From Spirosoma sp. KCTC 42546 (GTDB lineage Bacteria > Bacteroidota > Bacteroidia > Cytophagales > Spirosomataceae): a stretch of 64,000 bases of DNA. Both the position numbers and the translations under genes were made by a program. Where the stretch lies: contig NZ_CP041360.1 in the NCBI RefSeq assembly GCF_006965485.1, positions 5,560,501 through 5,624,500 on the forward strand, written 5' to 3'. Positions 26,856-35,883 of this stretch are shown piece by piece; position 1 is the first letter of the stretch, and each line of letters begins with the position of its first letter. Under the pieces are notes generated by a model. It ran no database searches and was not told the origin of the DNA. It worked only from the letters and a program-made list of their open reading frames with translations.

Positions 26856-27004
26856 TTAAATGTATGAGAGAAAGTTATTGATTCATGTAGTGATTGCCAA
26901 CCTATTCACCCGGATTTAGTAACTAATACCCAATAACCAGCCTGTATCAGAACGCAATATAGACTGGCTATTGTTTTGTCGTGGCAATTTGTAGCACAGG
27001 CTAC

Positions 27005-27190
27005 TTACAACCTTCGTTTGGCCAGATACGCGAGTAAAATCTGTTCGCGGATAAACTCCGATCTGCCAATTCGTTCACTGGTTAACCGGTTTTGATCCAG
27101 ATAGCTTTTCAACCGACCAACCGTAATGTGCAATTCCTGAGCTGCTTCTGGAAGAGTATAAAATACCGTTCCTTTGATGGCTTTAGGCAT
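27005..27190 (-). CDS. Small helix-turn-helix (excisionase-like) DNA-binding protein
   Basis: A 61-residue protein that looks like one MerR/excisionase-type winged helix: YTLPEAAQELHITVGRLKSYLDQNRL, then RIGRSEFIREQILLAYL. The pattern of Ala-Ala, Arg-Leu and the Arg-x-Gly-Arg turn matches HTH_17 domains. No integrase or phage gene is nearby, so it may be a free-standing regulator or a remnant of a lost mobile element. It stands alone on the reverse strand. Confidence 0.7.
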   Translation of the reverse strand: MPKAIKGTVFYTLPEAAQELHITVGRLKSYLDQNRLTSERIGRSEFIREQILLAYLAKRRL

Positions 27191-27484
27191 GACTCAACTT
27201 GTTTGACTACTTCCTCCTGCCGGTATAGGCAGGTAATTCACTAAGATTTTGTTAAAGAAGATTGTTTCGTGTAACCCCGTCCCTGTAGAGACACTGCCTC
27301 CCGCCATTCCGGTCCCCATTTAACCCGATTGAGTAGCAGTTTTCCATATTTTGGAAAAAGATGCCACGGCATAAATGAAACCAGCACTAACCACTCCAAT
27401 ATATACTGACAATCAAACACTTAACTGATTGAAATCGTATTCGAATTCGTATTTCCCAAGCAAGCTGTTGTACGGTTTACTCGT

Positions 27485-27960
27485 ATGGAAATCATCCACC
27501 TCATTCTGGTCAAGGCTAATGCGCCCGGAATGAACGGCATCGACAACGTAGTGCATGAACTGGCGACCCAGCAGCAACAGGCAGGCCTTGCCGTTGAAGC
27601 TGGGGGATTTTCGGTCAATCTGGCGCACGATTACCCCAAACGAACCTACACGACCCAACTATTTAAAGCCAGTCGAAATCCGTTTCAGGTGGAGCCGTTA
27701 TGGACACAGGCGATCCTTGCCCGAAAGGGTAAGATTATCGTGCAAATTCATGGTGGAGTTGTACCTCGTTTCTACGCATCAGCCCGCATCCTTCAACAGC
27801 ATCAGATTCCGTACCTGACTAGCGTTTCAATCAGCTTTATCAGGCTATATGGCATGCTCACAAACAGCCGGATGGGGTCAAGTCATCACCAGACCAGTTT
27901 CCAGTTTCCAGAGAGAATTTCCATAAACTGGAACAGCCTGAGCGCGAAATTATCGAATAG
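27485..27960 (+). pseudogene. Internally deleted GT4-type glycosyltransferase remnant
   Basis: Residues 1 to about 112 read as the N-terminal domain of a family 4 glycosyltransferase: MEIIHLILVKANAPGMNG, VVHELATQQQQAG, then IIVQIHGGVVPRFYASARIL and IPYL. The frame then loses family character and runs on as a nonsense tail to 27994. In another frame, from about 27823 to the TAG ending at 27960, a hydrophilic coding-like segment starts RFNQLYQAIWHAHKQPDG, which resembles a glycosyltransferase C-terminal tail. The simplest reading is an internal deletion joining both ends out of frame near 27820. The following phosphotransferase-like gene starts 55 bases later. Confidence 0.6.
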
Positions 27961-28014
27961 AGCCCGCCAGAGGCTATTTGTAGCACTGGCATAAAACTGG
28001 TAACTCCCGACCGC

Positions 28015-29265
28015 ATGAGCACGTATGTTTACCAAGCAGATAGTCAGCGGTTGCAGACAGGTCTAGGCGCTATCGGCCTTCCAGTATCAGCAACACCTAC
28101 ACCCGACTTTACCTGTTCCATTTCCTGTTATCTGTACCGTAACCCAGATGGCAGCATTCGCTGGATCTGGCCAGTAGGTGCGGATCAGCCGGATTTTTTA
28201 CGATTTTACCAGGTTGGTAGTCAACGGGCTCAGGTATTTATCTGGCTGGTCAGACTGCTGTTCCGGCTAAAATTAGGGCGTTTGGTTGCGCAGGATCGTC
28301 TCATTCTCTACACAACTGTCGATGGCTATCAGCTTTTTCGCCGTAGCCAGCTAAACCGGTGGGCATTATTTATGGGTACGCCCAGCCCGAATCGTAAGCT
28401 TGTGCTCTGGTACAGCACCCGTTCCTCAAAAAGCTACTTTCTGAAAATCGCGCTGACTTCGCCCGCAACCAATACCCTGCGTCAGGAAGCACTGGCGCTC
28501 CGGCAGGTGCAACGGGTACCCTTCCTGGAACTGGAAACCCCACGACTGAAATCCTATTCAGGCGCTGTTCTGATTCAGGAAGATATGGGGCTGGCTGATG
28601 GTCGGCAAACAACCCAGCTGGCCGATTTCCCCAGTGGTGCCTTACAGGAACTGGTTAGCCGGAACTGGCACACCCAACTGTTACAACAGACCGATTTCTG
28701 GCTGCAAGCCCGTGAAACGGTTTCGGAATTATGGATAACCAACGATCCCCGAATTCCCGTCAGCCTGCTTATTAAACTGGAGCAGCTAATGCGCAGTATC
28801 AATGAGCAATCACCGGTTCCGCTGGCGGCTGCCCATGGCGATTTTACGCCCAGAAACGCGTTATTGATGGGAGATCGGTTGTGTGTTGTAGACTGGGCAC
28901 TCTATCAGGCGGGGTTACCGGGCCTGTATGACCTCTTTCATTTCCTCTATCAATCAACCACGCTGATTGAACACAAAGGGTATGGCGTTATCCGGCAGCA
29001 GATCGACGCTACCTTGAACCAGCCCGAATGGCAGTTATTTCGGGAGCGCCACCCAATTGATACGAACCTGTCCGAAATGCTGTATCTGGTTCATACCATC
29101 ACGCATCATCTCTCGGCCTATAGTCGTCAGGAGGAATGGCATCAGCAGACAGACTGGCAACTGACCACCTGGAACGATGCCCTGACGTACTGGCTGAATC
29201 GAACCCAAGCGGTGTCGGCCCAGAAACTACTCCTGCATGACCTTGCCTTCTGGTCAGAGGCCTGA
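28015..29265 (+). CDS. Aminoglycoside-phosphotransferase-like kinase
   Basis: A 416-residue protein whose C-terminal half is an APH/choline-kinase fold. HGDFTPRNALL (His274, Asp276, Asn281) is the catalytic loop and VVDWAL (Asp near 293) the metal-binding motif. An N-terminal region of about 130 residues has no recognised family. Such kinases phosphorylate small hydroxyl compounds and are often found in polysaccharide or lipid-linked gene clusters. The decayed glycosyltransferase just upstream suggests a former surface-polysaccharide locus. Antibiotic resistance is not implied. The last codons overlap the end of the convergent hybrid kinase by 12 bases. Confidence 0.75.
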   Translation: MSTYVYQADSQRLQTGLGAIGLPVSATPTPDFTCSISCYLYRNPDGSIRWIWPVGADQPDFLRFYQVGSQRAQVFIWLVRLLFRLKLGRLVAQDRLILYTTVDGYQLFRRSQLNRWALFMGTPSPNRKLVLWYSTRSSKSYFLKIALTSPATNTLRQEALALRQVQRVPFLELETPRLKSYSGAVLIQEDMGLADGRQTTQLADFPSGALQELVSRNWHTQLLQQTDFWLQARETVSELWITNDPRIPVSLLIKLEQLMRSINEQSPVPLAAAHGDFTPRNALLMGDRLCVVDWALYQAGLPGLYDLFHFLYQSTTLIEHKGYGVIRQQIDATLNQPEWQLFRERHPIDTNLSEMLYLVHTITHHLSAYSRQEEWHQQTDWQLTTWNDALTYWLNRTQAVSAQKLLLHDLAFWSEA

Positions 29266-32200
29266 TGTTAGGTCGTTGACAACCTTGGTAATCACCTTGT
29301 CCAGTTTATCAATCAGTTGTTCCAACTGTTCCGATGCACCATATACGTCGGCTTTTGCTTCGATGGTCCTGATTGTTTCCGTCAAGGATATAATGCCTAA
29401 ATTATCCAGCGACGGTTTCATGCGGTGGGCCGTCTTACTTATTTTTTCGAAATCGCCGATGGCATAAGCCTCTTTGATTTCGTTCACCGACTCAGGGCCA
29501 TATCCAACAAATAAGTTGATCATTTTAGTGATGAATGACTCATCCCCCCTGGCCAGGCGTTTAAGTTTAGACAGATCATATAAGGGAGCCGCTTCTAAGA
29601 CGTTACCTTCATCTTCTGGTTTCGGAGCTGGAATTTCCACTTTGCCAAGCCACTTGGCCACGACTGCAAGCAACTGAGTTTCTTCAAAGGGTTTGGATAA
29701 GTAATCACTCATACCGGCACCAATAAATTTCTGGCTATCTCCTTTCACCGCAAAAGCCGTTAAGGCAATAACCGGTAGTTGGTCACTTAAGGTGGCCCGG
29801 ATTTCATGGGTGGCTTCTACCCCATCCATCACCGGCATTTGGATATCCATCAACACAAGATCAAAATGCTGTTGCCGTATTTTCTCAACCGCTTCCCGTC
29901 CGTTCTCCGCTTCCTCAATCAGGGCACCATAGTTTTTTAATATAGTAGATGCCACCAAGCGATTCATGCCATTGTCATCGGCCATCAGAATTCGTTTTCC
30001 AGCAAGAATAGCCGTATTTGTCTCTTCAACTTCCCGTACAGGTAAGTTTTCCTGACTTCCTTTCCGAAACGGAATACGAAACGAAACCGACGTCCCTACT
30101 CCTTTTTTACTTTCCACCTGCACGGTGCCGCCCATTAGTTCAACTAAATTTTTGCTGATACTGAGACCTAAGCCAGTACCTCCAAACCGCCGGGTAACGG
30201 ACTCATCTTCCTGCCTGAAGTTCTGAAATAGATTCTGGGAGAAGGACTCATCCATGCCTATTCCGGTATCCTGAACGGTTGCTTCAATAAGCTGTTCGTC
30301 TTCATTTTCCTGAATGACCTGGCAGCGGATATCGACACTTCCTTTATGGGTAAACTTGATGGCATTGGAGATCAGATTGAGCAGAACCTGCGTAATCCGA
30401 TAAGGATCGCCAATTAAAATCGGCGACAAATGACTGTCGCAAAATGAATTCGTGAATAACAATCCCTTTTCCTGGGCCTTATGCATCATCACCTGCATGG
30501 CCTTGCTTACCACCAGTTTGGGCTCAAATCCTATTTGTTCAAGGGATAATTTACCGGCTTCAATTTTCGACAGATCAAGTATATCATTGATGATAATCAA
30601 TAGATTATCGGTGGCGGACTGGATCGTGTTCAGATAAAACAGCTGATCCGACGTCAGCGACGTTTTCGTCAACTGATTCGCCATACCCATAATAGCGTTC
30701 ATGGGTGTCCGGATTTCATGGCTCATGTTCGCCAGAAATAATTCCTTCGCTTTAGTGGATTCTTCGGCTACTTCTTTTGCGTAGGTGAGTTCTAACTCCA
30801 GCTCTTTTTGCCGGGTAATGTCAATATGGGTGCCAATTATTTTAAGCGGCTTACCCTCCTCATCCGTTTTTGTAACAACGCCCCGATCGAGTACCCAGTG
30901 AATCGTTTCATCCTTATGAATCATACGGTATTCATTGTGATGATTGGTAATCAATCCGGCTTTGTACTGCCTGTCGTTTGCTTCTAAAATCGATTTATCG
31001 TCCGGATGGACACGGCTCCACCACAAGTCTGCCACATTCGTAAACTCTTCCAGTTGAAAACCCAGCAACGTAGTACCGGGGTTGGAAAAGTAGGTTTTAC
31101 CCGTTATGAAGTCGTGTTCCCAGTAATTGTCGCCCACGTTGGTTAAGGCCATCCGTAAGCGCTCTTCGTATTCTTTCAATTTCCGCTGCACTACTTTTTC
31201 GGCGGAAATGTCTTCAATCATGGAAAAGTAGTGCGTAATTTCTCCCTGTTTATTTACCACCGGCTGCCCCTGCGTCCGGCCCCAAAACCAGGTCCCATCT
31301 TTTTTATAATGGATTCCTTCAATATCAAAGGGAAGCCCTTTATCAAACGATTCGATCATCGTTCTCAGGCTGGCACGGTCAGAAAATGGCCCTTTACAAA
31401 GCTCAATGGGTGTTTTCCCAATTATTTCGGCATTACTATAGTCGGTAAGATTACTAAATCCTTCATTGGCCCAGAAAATTTTTCGATCAAGCCCAACAAA
31501 AACGATTCCGTTCTTATTCGCACTGGCTACCATCGATAGTCGTTCCAGTTTCTCTTCCGTCTTTTTACGTTCCGATATATCCCGTATGAAGGAGCAAAAG
31601 AACTCATCGTCGCCCTGTTTAACCGGTATGATGTATAATTCAATGGGAAACGTTTTTCCCTCCCGGTTAATGGCGGGCAACTCCATTTGTTTCCCCATCA
31701 CAGGCCCGTGTCCGGTTTTTTTGTAGCGTTCCATTCCCCGCTCGTGGGCAGTTCGATGTACATCCGGGATAATGATGTCCGACAATCGTTTACCAATCAC
31801 TTCGGCGGCCTTCCAGCCAAATATATTCTCGGACTGAGGGTTCCAGAACGTAATTAGTCCGGCCCGATCAATGGTCACAATGGCATCCAGAGCCGCATTC
31901 ATAATTAAGCGATTCTTCAATTCGCTTTGCTCAAGGGCATCCTGGTTCCGTTTCCGCTCGGTAATATCAGTATAGCTCCATAGGTGACCTTTGTATTTCT
32001 GATCGATAAAAATGGGGATGTAATCCCGTTGAAGTACACTTCCGTCAACAAGCTCCAGGATCTCACCCGTCACTAACTTTTGTTGTAACAGAATGGTATT
32101 GATCCGTTCAACAAAGGCATCTGAGTTTCTGAATAGTCCTTTTGTTTGTTCAGCGGTATGGGTGCAGTCCATGCCCTGCAGTAGCTCGGGAGGAGCCGTA

Positions 32201-32652
32201 ATGCCAAACAAATCGCAAAAAACCTGATTTGTAAACGCTATTTTCCGGTTCTCATCTTCCAGCAATACCCCACTTTGCATGTTGGCAATTAAGGAGGTAA
32301 ATACCTCTTCGGCATTTTTTCGTTTGCTGACCTGCTGGCTTAGGACTCGGGCAATGCCGAGCAAATCATTGGAATCGTGGGGCGTATCAACACCGGAAAT
32401 AGTGCTAACGGCTTCTTTTAATTTTTCGACCGATCGTTTCTTCAGGTCAATTTCATGCTTGAGCTTATCATTTATCTCTACGTATTCGCACTCGCTAATG
32501 GTAAATGCACGCTCCACCAACTCCCGATCCCGTTCCAGCGCTCTATACGACTCGCTGATCACATCCAGGAATTTACCCATAGCAGGATTGCTCCGAAGTT
32601 CCTCGGGTAAATGGCGCTGGACCTGCTTCGACAATAGTTTATGGAAGTTCAT
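29254..32652 (-). CDS. Hybrid histidine kinase (four PAS, HisKA, HATPase, REC, HPt)
   Basis: A 1132-residue cytoplasmic kinase. An N-terminal coiled coil (about 40-120) precedes four PAS domains (about 125-235, 245-365, 372-490, 500-625). Then come the H-box ANMSHEIRTPMNAI, the ATPase domain (LLNLISNAIKFT, DTGIGMDES, GTGLGLSIS), a receiver (about 895-1010, LVLMDIQMPVMDG) and an HPt domain (AHRMKPSLDNLG near residue 1077). It carries out the first three steps of a phosphorelay, needing a separate final regulator; the NtrC-type protein at 34382 is the obvious candidate. Its start overlaps the end of the FIST gene by 14 bases, so the FIST protein is the likely signal input. Confidence 0.92.
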   Translation of the reverse strand: MNFHKLLSKQVQRHLPEELRSNPAMGKFLDVISESYRALERDRELVERAFTISECEYVEINDKLKHEIDLKKRSVEKLKEAVSTISGVDTPHDSNDLLGIARVLSQQVSKRKNAEEVFTSLIANMQSGVLLEDENRKIAFTNQVFCDLFGITAPPELLQGMDCTHTAEQTKGLFRNSDAFVERINTILLQQKLVTGEILELVDGSVLQRDYIPIFIDQKYKGHLWSYTDITERKRNQDALEQSELKNRLIMNAALDAIVTIDRAGLITFWNPQSENIFGWKAAEVIGKRLSDIIIPDVHRTAHERGMERYKKTGHGPVMGKQMELPAINREGKTFPIELYIIPVKQGDDEFFCSFIRDISERKKTEEKLERLSMVASANKNGIVFVGLDRKIFWANEGFSNLTDYSNAEIIGKTPIELCKGPFSDRASLRTMIESFDKGLPFDIEGIHYKKDGTWFWGRTQGQPVVNKQGEITHYFSMIEDISAEKVVQRKLKEYEERLRMALTNVGDNYWEHDFITGKTYFSNPGTTLLGFQLEEFTNVADLWWSRVHPDDKSILEANDRQYKAGLITNHHNEYRMIHKDETIHWVLDRGVVTKTDEEGKPLKIIGTHIDITRQKELELELTYAKEVAEESTKAKELFLANMSHEIRTPMNAIMGMANQLTKTSLTSDQLFYLNTIQSATDNLLIIINDILDLSKIEAGKLSLEQIGFEPKLVVSKAMQVMMHKAQEKGLLFTNSFCDSHLSPILIGDPYRITQVLLNLISNAIKFTHKGSVDIRCQVIQENEDEQLIEATVQDTGIGMDESFSQNLFQNFRQEDESVTRRFGGTGLGLSISKNLVELMGGTVQVESKKGVGTSVSFRIPFRKGSQENLPVREVEETNTAILAGKRILMADDNGMNRLVASTILKNYGALIEEAENGREAVEKIRQQHFDLVLMDIQMPVMDGVEATHEIRATLSDQLPVIALTAFAVKGDSQKFIGAGMSDYLSKPFEETQLLAVVAKWLGKVEIPAPKPEDEGNVLEAAPLYDLSKLKRLARGDESFITKMINLFVGYGPESVNEIKEAYAIGDFEKISKTAHRMKPSLDNLGIISLTETIRTIEAKADVYGASEQLEQLIDKLDKVITKVVNDLTSGL

Positions 32653-33778
32653 AAAAGGACGTAATTGTCATTGTCTGGTTGTGCAACTGACACGGGCCAC
32701 CTTCATTAAAAGGAGAAATCTCCCCGTTGGCATAAAAACCCACAAGTGGTACCTGCTTACCCAGTGTTTCGCTAACCAATTCAACTTCCTCATCAATACG
32801 TGGACCGTAAATAAGCTTTCGGCCAACACAACTAATTAATAAGGCTAAATCCGGTTTCTGCTCGTTGGGTAAGCTGGTTTGCTGAGCCGCGGTTGCAGCG
32901 GCTGCCGTGAGTTTATCAAAATTTGCTTTCATAAAGCGAACTTTAGAACCCACAGGTACATCGCCAGCGAATGTCATGCGTTTTCTGTCTTCATCAATGG
33001 AGAGAATCGTGCGAACTACGGGTTTATCGGAATCAGGGATGGTTACAGCAAGCGGAAAGTAGAAAGCCGAGCCGGGTAGGTTTTCTGCATCATCCCCCAA
33101 ATACTTTTTATAAATCCCTAAGGCATTCTCATGATCAATTTCATACAATACGTTGCTTTCTGACTGGGTTATCTCCTTTTCCAGACCAAACATAGCCCAT
33201 CCCCCTTTTGAGCCATGGGTAACCACCAGCTTTTGGCCATAGAAGCCAACTGCCACAATGGTACCCTCCGTAGGCTGTTGATTTAAGCCAACCAGCGTGG
33301 AGTTGAATTTGGCGGCATCCCCAGCCAGACCACCCGTTACTAAAACGTTTCCAGCCCCTGCCTGTAAGCCTTTTACCAGTTCACTACCATTTACCAGACC
33401 ACCATCCGACAAGACAAGCATGTAGACCAGGTCTTCTCGTACCAGTTGCTCGGTCAGCCGTTGGGCAGCGTCGAAGCTTGTATTAAAATCGCGGATATTG
33501 ACGGATGCCGTTACAATCCGGGTATCGGCAAACTGAATAGCTACGGCGATCAGCGTATTGTCCTGGACAATATCATGGTAAATTTCTCCCGCGGTACTGC
33601 ATAATGCGATGGCTGCATTAGGAAATTTAGCGCGGACTGTGTCAAATATGGAATCGGACTGTAAAATTTCTTTAGCTGCGAAGCATAAAACAAGTTGCGC
33701 TTGTGCATCCTCCAACGACTGACTAATCGTGTGTTTCGACCAGACATTTTCATTAAACTGAACAATTGAGACGATCAT
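32639..33778 (-). CDS. FIST sensory domain protein
   Basis: A 379-residue protein with FIST_N and FIST_C domains, a fold proposed to bind small ligands and feed signalling proteins. Typical features are FAAKEIL, IALCSTAGEI, LSDGGLVNGSELVKGL, VTGGLAGDAAKF and, near the C terminus, GFYANGEISPF and HNQTMTI. The frame opens at 33838, but the ATG at 33778 (MIVSIVQFNE) is preferred because the upstream residues are not family-like. It is translationally coupled to the hybrid kinase gene by a 14-base overlap. Together they form a ligand-sensing input to a phosphorelay. Confidence 0.9.
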   Translation of the reverse strand: MIVSIVQFNENVWSKHTISQSLEDAQAQLVLCFAAKEILQSDSIFDTVRAKFPNAAIALCSTAGEIYHDIVQDNTLIAVAIQFADTRIVTASVNIRDFNTSFDAAQRLTEQLVREDLVYMLVLSDGGLVNGSELVKGLQAGAGNVLVTGGLAGDAAKFNSTLVGLNQQPTEGTIVAVGFYGQKLVVTHGSKGGWAMFGLEKEITQSESNVLYEIDHENALGIYKKYLGDDAENLPGSAFYFPLAVTIPDSDKPVVRTILSIDEDRKRMTFAGDVPVGSKVRFMKANFDKLTAAAATAAQQTSLPNEQKPDLALLISCVGRKLIYGPRIDEEVELVSETLGKQVPLVGFYANGEISPFNEGGPCQLHNQTMTITSFYELP

Positions 33779-33886
33779 AGAGAAAGTTATTGGCGTGCGT
33801 TTTGCGCAAATACTGGTTACACACAAAATAGAGACCAATCAAAATCACCATGATAAGTAATTAACAATAAGCCTTTTAGCTCACAA

Positions 33887-34014
33887 TTCCAGATACACTC
33901 ATTCCACAATCTGGAAATGAAGTCTATTTTCTGGAAAAACAAAGAACCATTGAACACTGCCCATCCACGACTGCCCGTACTACACGAAATGGAAAAACTG
34001 TCCAGAATCTGGAA
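33887..34014. promoter_or_regulatory. Cluster of TTCCAGA/TCTGGAA half-sites (possible enhancer)
   Basis: Half-sites occur at 33887-33893 (TTCCAGA), 33902-33916 (TTCCA-N5-TGGAA), 33929-33936 (TTCTGGAA) and 34001-34014 (TCCAGAATCTGGAA, an odd palindrome). They lie 55-180 bases upstream of a sigma-54-like element, the usual enhancer distance for an NtrC-type activator. Confidence 0.5.
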
Positions 34015-34067
34015 ACAGGTAGTCGCAAAACCAACTTAAATAGCTTCTATGGAGCTATTTAACTAGT

Positions 34068-34083
34068 TGGCACGACTTAGGCT
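34068..34083 (+). promoter_or_regulatory. Possible sigma-54 -24/-12 promoter
   Basis: TGGCACGACTTAGGCT matches TGGCAC-N5-TTGCW except for the two T before GC; both invariant dinucleotides GG and GC are kept at the right distance. The leader to the regulator start would be about 290 bases, which is long. Confidence 0.35.
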
Positions 34084-34381
34084 GTAGAACCTGATCAAAA
34101 TCATCTGCATTGCTGGAACCAGTTTTCCTATTCACAGATTGCGTTACCAAAGGAAGTCTTTACGTCAGTTTGCCAGCGGCCTTTTTGCAAATCTACCGCC
34201 CTGGTAAAACCCTGGTAATAAAGTAACTACGGCTCATTCTATCGAATTCATGTAATTTAGTAGTTCAAATTGCCTTTTTATATAAATTGAAATTCCAATT
34301 AGTCAAATCAACATTATTATTGGTAACAATAAATATTCCCAACTTGCCAATATCTACACTAATAGTAAGCTAACTTGTACC

Positions 34382-35746
34382 ATGAATGAGCCTAATACCT
34401 ACCGTATTTTTATAGTTGAGGACGATCCCTGGTATGGTGAAGTACTTAAGTACCATCTATCCCTTAATCCTGATTATGAACTCTACCGATTTGCAACCGG
34501 GGAGGGCTGTCTGAAGTACCTCAGAACCTGTACACCCCACCTGATCACGATCGATTATTCCTTACCGGACACAAACGGAGCTGAGTTATTCCGGCGTATT
34601 CACGAACAATTACCCGATACGCCAGTGATTGTGATTAGTGGTCAGAAAGATGTTGAAACGGCGGTTAGTCTGCTCCAGGCAGGTGTTCACGATTATTTAG
34701 TGAAGGATGATCGAACAAAAGATCTGCTCTGGAACGCCATTCTTAAGATTCGGGAAAATCAAAACCTGAAGCAGGAGATTGAACAATTACGCGAAGAACT
34801 GGGGCAGAAATATGACTTCAGCTCGATTATAAAAGGAAACAGCCCAGCGATTCGGAAGGTGTTTACGCTCGTTGAAAAAGCTGTTCGAACAAACATCAAT
34901 ATATCCATTACAGGCGAAACCGGAACCGGAAAAGAACTGGTTGCCAAAGCAATTCATTATCATTCTGATCGCCGGAAAAAGCCATTTGTTGCCGTTAATA
35001 TGGCAGCTATTCCGCCCAGTTTAGCAGAAAGTGAATTATTCGGGCACGAAAAAGGGGCATTTACAGGCGCCATTTCCCGGAAAATCGGGCGGTTTGAAGA
35101 AGCCAATAAAGGGACTCTATTTCTGGATGAGATTGCCGAACTGGACCTGACCCTGCAAAGCAAGCTGCTGCGGGTGTTACAGGAACGAGAGCTTGTTCGG
35201 GTGGGGGGCAGCGAAAAAATAACGCTGGATATTCGGCTGGTGATTGCGTCTCACAAAAATTTACTGGAAGAGGTCAGGCAAGGTCGATTTCGGGAGGATT
35301 TGTACTATCGTCTTCTGGGCCTTCCTATTGCCCTGCCCCCGCTGCGCGATCGCCCAACCGATATCATGGTGTTAGCGCGCTTTTTTCTGGATGACTTTTG
35401 CAAAGCCAATAACTTCCCCTTCATGGCTATTTCTTCTCAGGCCACCGACAAATTAATGCACTATCCGTTTCCTGGTAACGTACGGGAACTGAAGTCGGTT
35501 ATGGAGTTGGCGGCTGTGCTATGCGACGGAACGGAAATCAGGCCGGAAGACATTCTGCTGGCTTCCGACACAGAGGACATCTCCTTAAACTCCGGCGATA
35601 AGACCCTGCGGGATTATACGCTACAGGTGATTAAATCCTACCTGAAAAAATACGACAACAATGTGGTGCTGGTTGCCGAGAAGCTGGATATCGGCAAATC
35701 CACCATTTACAAAATGCTTCAGACTAATGAACTCACTTTATCCTGA
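34382..35746 (+). CDS. NtrC-family sigma-54-dependent response regulator
   Basis: A 454-residue activator. The receiver (1-120) has Glu13, Asp14, Asp15 and phosphorylatable Asp58 (LITIDYSLP). The AAA+ domain (about 150-375) has Walker A GETGTGKE, the sigma-54 contact loop GAFTGA and Walker B GTLFLDEIAEL. A Fis-type helix-turn-helix ends the protein (VAEKLDIGKSTIYKML). It should drive sigma-54 promoters by ATP hydrolysis after phosphorylation. It lies between two hybrid kinases that both end in HPt domains, so it is the likely output of one or both. The half-site cluster upstream suggests autoregulation. Confidence 0.93.
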   Translation: MNEPNTYRIFIVEDDPWYGEVLKYHLSLNPDYELYRFATGEGCLKYLRTCTPHLITIDYSLPDTNGAELFRRIHEQLPDTPVIVISGQKDVETAVSLLQAGVHDYLVKDDRTKDLLWNAILKIRENQNLKQEIEQLREELGQKYDFSSIIKGNSPAIRKVFTLVEKAVRTNINISITGETGTGKELVAKAIHYHSDRRKKPFVAVNMAAIPPSLAESELFGHEKGAFTGAISRKIGRFEEANKGTLFLDEIAELDLTLQSKLLRVLQERELVRVGGSEKITLDIRLVIASHKNLLEEVRQGRFREDLYYRLLGLPIALPPLRDRPTDIMVLARFFLDDFCKANNFPFMAISSQATDKLMHYPFPGNVRELKSVMELAAVLCDGTEIRPEDILLASDTEDISLNSGDKTLRDYTLQVIKSYLKKYDNNVVLVAEKLDIGKSTIYKMLQTNELTLS

Positions 35747-35883
35747 AGCAAACCGCTAGTACTCGCCCAATTTGGTCATTTTGATTCTTTGGGTTCTCTG
35801 GATGCTGTTGTTCTGAAAAGAAAAAGTTAACTCCATAGAATCCTGAGAATCTAGTTTTAGCGGAATCTTGAATCAATATACGC

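Larger units (their letters stand above)
33779..34381. other. Divergent signalling intergenic region
   Basis: Over 600 bases without a gene, between the divergent FIST and NtrC-type genes. The segment 33887-34083 carries the half-site cluster and the -24/-12-like element described separately. The rest (34090-34381) is A+T-rich; no hairpin or small gene is evident. Confidence 0.5.

Noticed and set aside
27219..27236. Short hairpin CCTGCC/GGCAGG upstream of the small HTH gene
   Set aside because: Six-base stem with no T-run or repeat; too weak to call an operator or terminator.
28015..29265. Aminoglycoside resistance gene
   Set aside because: The kinase motifs are general to the APH/choline kinase fold and the N-terminal half and context do not match resistance enzymes.
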